From positions 12,260,288 through 12,324,287 of the forward strand of contig NC_092676.1 of assembly GCF_964355755.1 (NCBI RefSeq): 64,000 nucleotides of DNA. Reading direction: 5' to 3'. Of this stretch, positions 21,231 through 34,222 are shown piece after piece. The notes beneath the pieces are model-generated. The model saw only the letters and a program-made list of their open reading frames with translations, did no database searches and had not been told where the DNA came from. Each line of letters begins with the position of its first letter. Position 1 is the first letter of the stretch. The stretch comes from Antedon mediterranea. Its lineage: Eukaryota > Echinodermata > Crinoidea > Comatulida > Antedonidae. A program made the position numbers and the translations under genes.

Positions 21231-21669
21231 TAGAGACGTTTTAGACCATTTTGTGCATTTCGATAAAACTTTTCACACAAAAACATCAAATTGCACAAAA
21301 TAGCTTAATATCGTGTTTGAAAACGTTTTAAACCATTTTGAGCATGTCGATAAAACTTTTCACACAAAAATATCAAAGTGCACAGAATATCTTCAAATCA
21401 CATTTAGAGACGTTTTAGACCATTTTGTGCATTTCGAAAAAGTTTGTTAACATAAAAAGACCAAAGTGTTTAGAATATCTCCAAATCGCATTTGGAGACG
21501 TTTTAGACCATTTTGTGCATTTCGATGAAACTTGGTTACACAAAAACATCAAAGTGCTTAAAATCACATTTAAAACCGTTTTAGAGCGTTTTGAGCATTT
21601 CGATAAACTTTTCACACAAAAACATCAAAGTGCACAAAATAGCTTCAAATCGCATTTAGAGATGTTTTA

Positions 21670-22740
21670 GACCATTTTGTGCGTTTCGATAAAACTTTTC
21701 ACACAAAAACATCAAAGTGCACAGAATAGCTTCAAATCGCATTTGGAGACGTTTTAGACCATTTTGTGCATTTCAAAAAAACTTTTTAACATAAAAACAC
21801 CAAAGTGCTTAGAATCACATTTGAAACCGTTTTAGAGCATTTTGTGCATTTCGACGAAACTTGGTTACACAAAAACATCAAAGTGCTTAAAATCACATTT
21901 GAAACCGTTTTAGAGCATTTTGAGCATTTCGATAAAACTTTTCACACAAAAACATCAAAGTGTACAAAATAGCTTCAAATCGCATTTAGAGAGGTTTTAG
22001 AGCATTTTGAGCATTTCGATAAAACTTTTCACACAAAAACATCAAAGTGTACAAAATAGCTTCAAATCACATTTGAAACCGTTTTAGACCATTTTGAGCA
22101 TTTCGATAAAACTTTTCACACAAAAACATCAAAGTGTACAAAATAGCTTCAAATCGCATTTGGAGACGTTTTAGACCATTTTGTGCATTTCGATGAAACT
22201 TGGTTACACAAAAACATCAAAGTGCTTAAAATCACATTTGAAACCGTTTTAGAGCATTTTTAGCATTTCGATAATACTTTTCACACAAAAACATCAAAGT
22301 GTACAAAATAGCTTCAAATCGCATTTGGAGACGTTTTAGACCATTTTGTGCATTTCGATGAAACTTGGTTACACAAAAACATCAAAGTGCTTAAAATCAC
22401 ATTTGAAATCGTTTTAGACCATTTTGAGCATTTCGATAAAACTTTTCACACAAAAAAATCAAAGTGCACAAAATAGCTTCAAATCGCATTTGGAGACGTT
22501 TTAGACTATTTTGTGCATTTCGAAAAAATTTGTTAACATAAAAAGACCAAAGTGTTTAGAATATCTCCAAATCGCATTTGGAGACGTTTTAAACCATTTT
22601 GTGCATTTCGATGGAACTTGGTTACACAAAAACATCAAAGTGCTTAAAATCACATTTAAAACCGTTTTAGAGCATTTTGAGCATTTCGATAAAACTTTTC
22701 ACACAAAAACATCAAAGTGTACAAAATAGCTTCAAATCGA
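21670..22740 (+). repeat. Block duplicated at 27416-28486, and in part at 2625-3260
   Basis: GCGTTTCGATAAAAC at 21681 and 27427, the ACACC-type monomer fused to TTAGAATCACATTTG, and GCATTTTTAGCATTTCG all recur at a 5,746-bp offset. The same arrangement starts at 2636, 19,045 bp to the left, beyond the LINE. Confidence 0.8.
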
Positions 22741-25700
22741 ATTTAGAGAGGTTTTAGACCATTTTGTGCATTTCGATAAAACTTTTCACACAAAAACATC
22801 AAAGTGTACAAAATAACTTCAAATCGCATTTAGAGACGTTTTAGACCATTTTGTGCATTTTGATAAAACTTTTCACACAAAAACATCAAATTGCACAAAA
22901 TAGCTTAATACCGTGTTTGAAATCGTTTTAAACCATTTTGAGCATGTCGATAAAACTTTTCACAAAAAAACATCAAAGTGCACAGAATAGCTTCAAATCG
23001 CATTTGGAGACGTTTTAAACCATTTTGTGCATTTCGATAAAACTTTTCACATAAAAACATGAAAGTGTACAAAATAGCTTCAAATCGCATTTAGAGACGT
23101 TTTAGACCATTTTGGGCATTTCGATGAAACTTAGTTACACAAATACATAAAAGTCCTTAAAATCACATTTCAAACCGTTTTAGAGCATTTTGAGCATTTC
23201 GTTAAAACTTTTCACACAAAAACATCAAAGTGCACAAAATAGCTTCAAATCGCATTTAGAGATGTTTTAGACCATTTTGTGCAATTCGATAAAACTTTTC
23301 ACACAAAAACATCAAATTGCACAAAATAGCTTAATATCGTGTTTGAAAACGTTTTAGACAATTTTGAGCATGTCGATAAAACTTTTCACACAAAAACATA
23401 AAAGTGAACAGAATAGCTTCAAATTGCATTTGGAGACGTTTTAGAGCATTTTGTGCATTTCGATAAAATGTGTTAACATTTCACACAAAAACATCAAAGT
23501 GCACAAAATAGCTTCAAATCGCATTTAGAGATGTTTTAGACCATTTTGTGCATTTCGATAAAACTTTTCACACAAAAACATCAAATTGCACAAAATAGCT
23601 TAATACCGTGTTTGAAATCGTTTTAAACCATTTTGAGCATGTCGATAAAACTTTTCACAAAAAAACATCAAAGTGCACAGAATAGCTTCAAATCGCATTT
23701 GGAGACGTTTTAAACCATTTTGTGCATTTCGATAAAACTTTTCACATAAAAACATCAAAGTGTCCAAAATAGCTTCAAATCGCAGTTAGAGACGTTTTAG
23801 ACCATTTTGGGCATTTATAAAAGTGCTTAAAATCACATTTCAAACCGTTTTAGAGCATTTTGAGCATTTCGATAAAACTTTTCACACAAAAACATCAAAG
23901 TGCACAAAATAGCTTCAAATCGCATTTAGAGATGTTTTAGACCATTTTGTGCAATTCGATAAAACTTTTCACACAAAAACATCAAAGTGCACAAAATAGC
24001 TTCAAATCGCATTTAGAGATGTTTTAGACCATTTTGTGCATTTCGATAAAACTTTTCACACAAAAACATAAAAGTGAACAGAATAGCTTCAAATTGCATT
24101 TGGAGACGTTTTAGAGCATTTTGTGCATTTCGATAAAATGTGTTAACATAAAAAGACCAAAGTGTTTAGAATATCTTCAAATCACATTTGGAGACGTTTT
24201 AGACCATTTTTGGCATTTCGATGAAACTTGGTTACACAAAAACATCAAAGTGCTTAAAATCACATTTAAAACCGTTTTAGAGCATTTTGAGCATTTCGAT
24301 AAAACTTTTCACACAAAAACATCAAAGTGTACAAAATAGCTTCAAATCGCATTTAGAGAGGTTTTAGACCATTTTGTGCATTTCGATAAAACTTTTCACA
24401 CAAAAACATCAAAGTGTACAAAATAGCTTAATATCGTGTTTGAAAACGTTTTAAACCATTTTGAGCATGTCGATAAAACTTTTCACACAAAAATATCAAA
24501 GTGCACAGAATATCTTCAAATCGCATTTAGAGACGTTTTAGACCATTTTGTGCATTTCGAAAAAATGTGTTAACATAAAAAGACCAAAGTGTTTAGAATA
24601 TCTCCAAATCGCATTTGGAGACGTTTTAGACCATTTTGTGTTTTTCGAAAAACTTTTCACACAAAAACATCAAAGTGTAGAAAATTGCTTCAAATCGCAT
24701 TTAGAGACGTTTTAGACCATTTTGTGCATTTCGAAAAAACTTTTTAAAATAAAAACACCAAAGTGCTTAGAATAGCTTCAAATCGCATTTGGAGACGTTT
24801 TAGACCATTTTGTGCATTTCGACGAAACTTGGTTACACAAAAACATCAAAGTGCTTAAAATCACATTTGAAACCGTTTTAGAGCATTTTGAGCATTTCGA
24901 TAAAACTTTTCACACAAAAACATAAAAGTGTACAAAATAGCTTCAAATCACATTTGAAACCGTTTTAGACCATTTTGAGCATTTCGAAAAAATTTTTCAC
25001 ACACAAACATCAAAGTGTACAAAATAGCTTCAAATCGCATTTGGAGACGTTTTAGACCATTTTGTGCATTTCGATGAAACTTGGTTAAACAAAAACATCA
25101 AAGTGCTTAAAATCACATTTGAAAGCGTTTTAGAGCATTTTGAGCATTTCGATAATACTTTTCACACAAAAACATCAAAGTGTACAAAATAGCTTCAAAT
25201 CGCATTTGGAGACGTTTTAGACCATTTTGTGCATTTCGATGAAACTTGGTTACACAAAAACATCAAAGTGCTTAAAATCACATTTGAAACCGTTTTAGAC
25301 CATTTTGAGCATTTCGAGAAAACTTTTCACACAAAAAAATCAAAGTGCACAAAATAGCTTCAAATCGCATTTGGAGACGTTTTAGACTATTTTGTGCATT
25401 TCGAAAAAATTTGTTAACATAAAAAGACCAAAGTGTTTAGAATATCTCCAAATCGCATTTGGAGACGTTTTAAACCATTTTGTGCATTTCGATGGAACTT
25501 GGTTACACAAAAACATCAAAGTGCTTAAAATCACATTTAAAACCGTTTTAGAGCGTTTTGAGCATTTCGATAAGCTTTTCACACAAAAACATCAAAGTGC
25601 ACAAAATAGCTTCAAATCGCATTTAGAGATGTTTTAGACCATTTTGTGCATTTCGATAAAACTTTTCACACAAAAACATCAAATTGCACAAAACAGCTTA

Positions 25701-28700
25701 ATACCGTGTTTGAAATCGTTTTAAACCATTTTGAGCATGTCGATAAAACTTTTCACACAATAACATCAAAGTGCACAGAATATCTTCAAATCGCATTTAG
25801 AGACGTTTTAGACCATTTTGTGCATTTCGAAAAAAATTTGTTAACATAAAAAGACCAAAGAGTTTAGAATAACTCCAAATCGCATTTGGAGACGTTTTAG
25901 ACCATTTTGTGCATTTCGATGAAACTTGGTTACACAAAAACATCAAAGTGCTTAAAATCACATTTGAAACCGTTTTAAAGCATTTTGTGCATTTCGATGA
26001 AACTTGGTTACACAAAAATATCAAAGTGCTTAAAATCACATTTAAAACCGTTTTAGAGCATTTTGAGCATTTCGATAAAACTTTTCACACAAAAACATCA
26101 AAGTGTACAAAATAGCTTCAAATCGCATTTAGAGAGGTTTTAGACCATTTTGTGCATTTCGATAAAACTTTTCACACAAAAACATCAAAGTGTACAAAAT
26201 AGCTTCAAATCGCATTTAGAGACGTTTTAGACCATTTTGTGCATTTCGATAAAACTTTTCACACAAAAACATCAAATTGCACAAAATAGCTTAATATCGT
26301 GTTTGAAAACGTTTTAAACCATTTTGAGCATGTCGATAAAACTTTTCACACAAAAATATCAAAGTGCACAGAATATCTTCAAATCACATTTAGAGACGTT
26401 TTAGACCATTTTGTGCATTTCGAAAAAAGTTTGTTAACATAAAAAGACCAAAGTGTTTAGAATATCTCCAAATCACATTTGAAACCGTTTTAGAGCATTT
26501 TGTGAATTTCGACGAAACTTGGTTACACAAAAACATCAAAGTGCTTAAAATCACATTTTAAACCGTTTTAGAGCATTTTGAGCATTTCGATAAAACTTTT
26601 CACACAAAAACATCAAAGTGTACAAAATAGCTTCAAATCGCATTTAGAGAGGTTTTAGAGCATTTTGAGCATTTCGATAAAACTTTTCACACAAAAACAT
26701 CAAAGTGTACAAAATAGCTTCAAATCACATTTGAAACCGTTTTAGACCATTTTGAGCATTTCGATAAAACTTTTCACACAAAAACATCAAAGTGTACAAA
26801 ATAGCTTCAAATCGCATTTGGAGACGTTTTAGACCATTTTGTGCATTTCGATGAAACTTGGTTACACAAAAACATCAAAGTGCTTAAAATCACATTTGAA
26901 ACCGTTTTAGAGCATTTTTAGCATTTCGATAATACTTTTCACACAAAAACATCAAAGTGTACAAAATAGCTTCAAATCGCATTTGGAGACGTTTTAGACC
27001 ATTTTGTGCATTTCGATGAAACTTGGTTACACAAAAACATCAAAGTGCTTAAAATCACATTTGAAATCGTTTTAGACCATTTTGAGCATTTCGATAAAAC
27101 TTTTCACACAAAAAAATCAAAGTGCACAAAATAGCTTCAAATCGCATTTGGAGACGTTTTAGACTATTTTGTGCATTTCGAAAAAATTTGTTAACATAAA
27201 AAGACCAAAGTGTTTAGAATATCTCCAAATCGCATTTGGAGACGTTTTAAACCATTTTGTGCATTTCGATGGAACTTGGTTACACAAAAACATCAAAGTG
27301 CTTAAAATCACATTTAAAACCCGTTTTAGAGCATTTTGAGCATTTCGATAAAACTTTTCACACAAAAACATCAAAGTGTACAAAATAGCTTCAAATCGCA
27401 TTTAGAGAGGTTTTAGACCATTTTGTGCGTTTCGATAAAACTTTTCACACAAAAACATCAAAGTGCACAGAATAGCTTCAAATCGCATTTGGAGACGTTT
27501 TAGACCATTTTGTGCATTTCAAAAAAACTTTTTAACATAAAAACACCAAAGTGCTTAGAATCACATTTGAAACCGTTTTAGAGCATTTTGTGCATTTCGA
27601 CGAAACTTGGTTACACAAAAACATCAAAGTGCTTAAAATCACATTTGAAACCGTTTTAGAGCATTTTGAGCATTTCGATAAAACTTTTCACACAAAAACA
27701 TCAAAGTGTACAAAATAGCTTCAAATCGCATTTAGAGAGGTTTTAGAGCATTTTGAGCATTTCGATAAAACTTTTCACACAAAAACATCAAAGTGTACAA
27801 AATAGCTTCAAATCACATTTGAAACCGTTTTAGACCATTTTGAGCATTTCGATAAAACTTTTCACACAAAAACATCAAAGTGTACAAAATAGCTTCAAAT
27901 CGCATTTGGAGACGTTTTAGACCATTTTGTGCATTTCGATGAAACTTGGTTACACAAAAACATCAAAGTGCTTAAAATCACATTTGAAACCGTTTTAGAG
28001 CATTTTTAGCATTTCGATAATACTTTTCACACAAAAACATCAAAGTGTACAAAATAGCTTCAAATCGCATTTGGAGACGTTTTAGACCATTTTGTGCATT
28101 TCGATGAAACTTGGTTACACAAAAACATCAAAGTGCTTAAAATCACATTTGAAATCGTTTTAGACCATTTTGAGCATTTCGATAAAACTTTTCACACAAA
28201 AAAATCAAAGTGCACAAAATAGCTTCAAATCGCATTTGGAGACGTTTTAGACTATTTTGTGCATTTCGAAAAAATTTGTTAACATAAAAAGACCAAAGTG
28301 TTTAGAATATCTCCAAATCGCATTTGGAGACGTTTTAAACCATTTTGTGCATTTCGATGGAACTTGGTTACACAAAAACATCAAAGTGCTTAAAATCACA
28401 TTTAAAACCGTTTTAGAGCATTTTGAGCATTTCGATAAAACTTTTCACACAAAAACATCAAAGTGTACAAAATAGCTTCAAATCGCATTTAGAGAGGTTT
28501 TAGACCATTTTGTGCATTTCGATAAAACTTTTCACACAAAAACATCAAAGTGTACAAAATAGCTTCAAATCGCATTTAGAGACGTTTTAGACCATTTTGT
28601 GCATTTCGTTAAAACTTTTCACACAAAAACATCAAATTGCACAAAATAGCTTAATATCGTGTTTGAAAACGTTTTAAACCATTTTGAGCATGTCGATAAA

Positions 28701-31700
28701 ACTTTTCACACAAAAATATCAAAGTGCACCGAATATCTTCAAATCGCATTTAGAGACGTTTTAGACCATTTTGTGCATTTCGGAAAAATTTGTTAACATA
28801 AAAAGACCAAAGTGTTTAGAATATCTCCAAATCGCATTTGGAGACGTTTTAGACCATTTTGTGCATTTCGATGAAACTTGGTTACACAAAAACATCAAAG
28901 TGCTTAAAATCACATTTAAAACCGTTTTAGAGCGTTTTGAGCATTTCGATAAACTTTTCACACAAAAACATCAAAGTGCACAAAATAGCTTAAAATCGCA
29001 TTTAGAGATGTTTTAGACCATTTTGTGCATTTCGATAAAACTTTTCACACAAAAACATCAAATTTCACAAAATAGCTTAATATCGTGTTTGAAAACGTTT
29101 TAAACCATTTTGAGCATGTCGATAAAACTTTTCACACAAAAATATCAAAGTGCACAGAGTAGCTTCAATTCGCATTTGGAGACGTTTTAGACCATTTTGT
29201 GCATTTTGATAAAACTTTTCACACAAAAACATCAAATTGCACAAAATAGCTTAATATCGTGTTTGAAAACGTTTTAAACCATTTTGAGCATGTCGATAAA
29301 ACTTTTCACTCAAAAATATCAAAGTGCACAGAATATCTTCAAATCGCATTTAGAGACGTTTTAGACCATTTTGTGCATTTCGAAAAAATTTGTTAACATA
29401 AAAAGACCAAAGTGTTTAGAATATCTCCAAATCGCATTTGGAGACGTTTTAGACCATTTTGTGTTTTTCGAAAAAACTTTTCACACAAAAACATCAAAGT
29501 GTACAAAATTGCTTCAAATCGCATTTGGAGACGTTTTAGACCATTTTGTGATTTTCGAAAAACTTTTCACACAAAAACATCAAAGTGTAGAAAATTGCTT
29601 CAAATCGCATTTAGAGACGTTTTAGACCATTTTGTGCATTTCGAAAAAATTTGTTAACATAAAAAGACCAAAGTGTTTAGAATATCTCCAAATCGCATTT
29701 GGAGACGTTTTAGACCATTTTGTGTTTTTCGAAAAACTTTTCACACAAAAACAACAAAGTGTAGAAAATTCCTTCAAATCGCATTTAGAGACGTTTTAGA
29801 CCATTTTGTGCATTTCGAAAAAACTTTTTAAAATAAAAACACCAAAGTGCTTAGAATAGCTTCAAATCGCATTTGGAGACGTTTTAGACCATTTTGTGCA
29901 TTTCGATGCAACTTGGTTACACAAAAACATCAAAGTGCTTAAAATCACATTTGAAACCGTTTTAGAGCATTTTGAGCATTTCGATAAAACTTTTCACACA
30001 AAAACATCAAAGTGTACAAAATAGCTTCAAATCACATTTGAAACCGTTTTAGACCATTTTTAGCATTTCGATAAAACTTTTCACACAAAAACATCAAAGT
30101 GTACAAAATAGCTTCAAATCGCATTTGGAGACGTTTTAGACCATTTTGTGCATTTCGATGAAACTTGGTTACACAAAAACATCAAAGTGCTTAAAATTAC
30201 AATTGAAAGCGTTTTAGAGCATTTTGAGCATTTCGATAATACTTTTCACACAAAAACATCAAAGTTTACAAAATAGCTTCAAATCGCATTTGGAGACGTT
30301 TTAGACCATTTTGGGCATTTCGATGAAACTTGGTTACACAAAAACATCAAAGTGCTTAAAATCACATTTGAAACCGTTTTAGACCATTTTGAGCGTTTCG
30401 ATAAAACTTTTCACACAAAAAAATCAGAGTGCACAAAATTTCTTCAAATCGCATTTGGAGACGTTTTAGACTATTTTGTGCATTTCGAAAAAATTTGTTA
30501 ACATAAAAAGACCAAAGTGTTTAGAATATCTCCAAATCGCATTTGGAGACGTTTTAAACCATTTTGTGCATTTCGATGGAACTTGGTTACACAAAAACAT
30601 CAAAGTGCTTAAAATCACATTTAAAACCGTTTTAGAGCATTTTGAGCATTTCGATAAAACTTTTCACACAAAAACATCAAAGTGTACAAAATAGCTTCAA
30701 ATCGCATTTAGAGAGGTTTTAGACCATTTTGTGCATTTCGATAAAACTTTTCACACAAAAACATCAAAGTGTACAAAATAGCTTCAAATCGCATTTAGAG
30801 ACGTTTTAGACCATTTTGTGCATTTTGATAAAACTTTTCACACAAAAACATCAAATTGCACAAAATAGCTTAATACCGTGTTTGAAATCGTTTTAAACCA
30901 TTTTGAGCATGTCGATAAAACTTTTCACAAAAAAACATCAAAGTGCACAGAATAGCTTCAAATCGCATTTGGAGACGTTTTAAACCATTTTGTGCATTTC
31001 GATAAAACTTTTCACATAAAAACATCAAAGTGTACAAAATAGCTTCAAATCGCATTTAGAGACGTTTTAGACCATTTTGGGCATTTCGATGAAACTTGGT
31101 TACACAAATACATAAAAGTGCTTAAAATCACATTGCAAACCGTTTTAGAGCATTTTGAGCATTTCTATAAAACTTTTCACACAAAAACATCAAAGTGCAC
31201 AAAATAGCTTCAAATCGCATTTAGAGATGTTTTAGACCATTTTGTGCAATTCGATAAAACTTTTCATACAAAAACATCAAATTGCACAAAATAGCTTAAT
31301 ATCGTGTTTGAAAACGTTTTAGACCATTTTGAGCATGTCGATAAAACTTTTCACACAAAAACATAAAAGTGAACAGAATAGCTTCAAATTGCATTTGGAG
31401 ACGTTTTAGAGCATTGTGTGCATTTCGATAAAATGTGTTAACATAAAAAGACCAAAGTGTTTAGAATATCTTCAAATCACATTTGGAGACGTTTTAGACC
31501 ATTTTTTGCATTTCGATGAAACTTGGTTACACAAAAACATCAAAGTGCTTAAAATCACATTTAAAACCGTTTTAGAGCATTTTGAGCATTTCGATAAAAC
31601 TTTTCACACAAAAACATCAAAGTGTACAAAATAGCTTCAAATCACATTTGAAACCGTTTTAGACCATTTTGAGCATTTCGATAAAACTTTTCACACAAAA

Positions 31701-32990
31701 ACATCAAAGTGTACAAAATAGCTTCAAATCGCATTTGGAGACGTTTTAGACCATTTTGTGCATTTCGATGAAACTTGGTTACACAAAAACATCAAAGTGC
31801 TTAAAATCACATTTGAAACCGTTTTAGAGCATTTTTAGCATTTCGATAAATACTTTTCACACAAAAACATCAAGGTGTACAAAATAGCTTCAAATCGCAT
31901 TTGGAGACGTTTTAGACCATTTTGTGCATTTCGATGAAACTTGGTTACAAAAAAACATCAAAGTGCTTAAAATCACATTTGAAACCGTTTTAGACCATTT
32001 TGAGCATTTCGATAAAACTTTTCACACAAAAACATCAAATTGCACAAAATAGCTTAATATCGTGTTTGAAAACGTTTTAGACCATTTTGAGCATGTCGAT
32101 AAAACTTTTCACACAAAAACATAAAAGTGAACAGAATAGCTTCAAATTGCATTTGGAGACCTTTTAGAGCATTTTGTGCATTTCGATAAAATGTGTTAAT
32201 ATAAAAAGACCAAAGTGTTTAGAATATCTTCAAATCACATTTGGAGACGTTTTAGACCATTTTTTGCATTTCGATGAAACTTGGTTACACAAAAACATCA
32301 AAGTGCTTAAAATCACATTTAAAACCGTTTTAGAGCATTTTGAGCATTTCGATAAAACTTTTCACACAAAAACATCAAAGTGTACAAAATAGCTTCAAAT
32401 CGAATTTAGAGAGGTTTTAGACAATTTTGTGCATTTCGATAAAACTTTTCACACAAAAACATCAAAGTGTACAAAATAACTTCAAATCCCATTTAGAGAC
32501 GTTTTAGACCATTTTGTGCATTTTGATAAAACTTTTCACACAAAAACATCAAATTGCACAAAATAGCTTAATACCGTGTTTGAAATCGTTTTAAACCATT
32601 TTGAGCATGTCGATAAAACTTTTCACAAAAAAACATCAAAGTGCACAGAGTAGCTTCAAATCGCATTTGGAGACGTTTTAAACCATTTTGTGCATTTCGA
32701 TAAAACTTTTCACATAAAAACATGAAAGTGTACAAAATAGCTTCAAATCGCATTTAGAGACGTTTTAGACCATTTTGGGCATTTCGATGAAACTTAGTTA
32801 CACAAATACATAAAAGTCCTTAAAATCACATTTCAAACCGTTTTAGAGCATTTTGAGCATTTCGATAAAACTTTTCACACAAAAACATCAAAGTGCACAA
32901 AATAGCTTCAAATCGCATTTAGAGATGTTTTAGACCATTTTGTGCAATTCGATAAAACTTTTCACACAAAAACATCAAATTGCACAAAAT

Positions 32991-33188
32991 AAATGCAATT
33001 TGAAGCTATTCTGTTCACTTTTATGTTTTTGTGTGAAAAGTTTTATCGACATGCTCAAAATGGTCTAAAACGTTTTCAAACACGATATTAATATCGTGTT
33101 TGAAAACGTTTTAGACCATTTTGAGCATGTCGATAAAACTTTTCACACAAAAACATAAAAGTGAACAGAATAGCTTCAAATTGCATTT
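32991..33188. repeat. Perfect 198-bp palindrome 1 (99-bp arms, no spacer)
   Basis: The left arm 32991-33089 is the exact reverse complement of 33090-33188, centred on CACGATATT/AATATCGTG. The right arm is ordinary + strand satellite; the left arm is the same satellite inverted. The base pairs flanking the arms (T at 32990, G at 33189) do not match, which fixes the ends. Confidence 0.95.
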
Positions 33189-34024
33189 GGAGACCTTTTA
33201 GAGCATTTTGTGCATTTCGATAAAATGTGTTAATATAAAAAGACCAAAGTGTTTAGAATATCTTCAAATCACATTTGGAGACGTTTTAGACCATTTTTTG
33301 CATTTCGATGAAACTTGGTTACACAAAAACATCAAAGTGCTTAAAATCACATTTAAAACCGTTTTAGAGCATTTTGAGCATTTCGATAAAACTTTTCACA
33401 CAAAAACATCAAAGTGTACAAAATAGCTTCAAATCGAATTTAGAGAGGTTTTAGACAATTTTGTGCATTTCGATAAAACTTTTCACACAAAAACATCAAA
33501 GTGTACAAAATAACTTCAAATCGCATTTAGAGACGTTTTAGACCATTTTGTGCTTTTTAATAAAACTTTTCACACAAAAACATCAAATTGCACAAAATAG
33601 CTTAATACCGTGTTTGAAATCGTTTTAAACCATTTTGAGCATGTCGATAAAACTTTTCACAAAAAAACATCAAAGTGCACAGAATAGCTTCAAATCGCAT
33701 TTGGAGACGTTTTAAACCATTTTGTGCATTTCGATAAAACTTTTCACATAAAAACATGAAAGTGTACAAAATAGCTTCAAATCGCATTTAGAGACGTTTT
33801 AGACCATTTTGGGCATTTCGATGAAACTTAGTTACACAAATACATAAAAGTCCTTAAAATCACATTTCAAACCGTTTTAGAGCATTTTGAGCATTTCGAT
33901 AAAACTTTTCACACAAAAACATCAAAGTGCACAAAATAGCTTCAAATCGCATTTAGAGATGTTTAAGACCATTTTGTGCAATTCGATAAAACTTTTCACA
34001 CAAAAACATCAAATTGCACAAAAT

Positions 34025-34222
34025 AAATGCAATTTGAAGCTATTCTGTTCACTTTTATGTTTTTGTGTGAAAAGTTTTATCGACATGCTCAAAATGGTCT
34101 AAAACGTTTTCAAACACGATATTAATATCGTGTTTGAAAACGTTTTAGACCATTTTGAGCATGTCGATAAAACTTTTCACACAAAAACATAAAAGTGAAC
34201 AGAATAGCTTCAAATTGCATTT
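34025..34222. repeat. Perfect 198-bp palindrome 2
   Basis: Same sequence as the palindrome 1,034 bp upstream, with its centre between 34123 and 34124. Arms are again identical over 99 bp. Confidence 0.95.
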
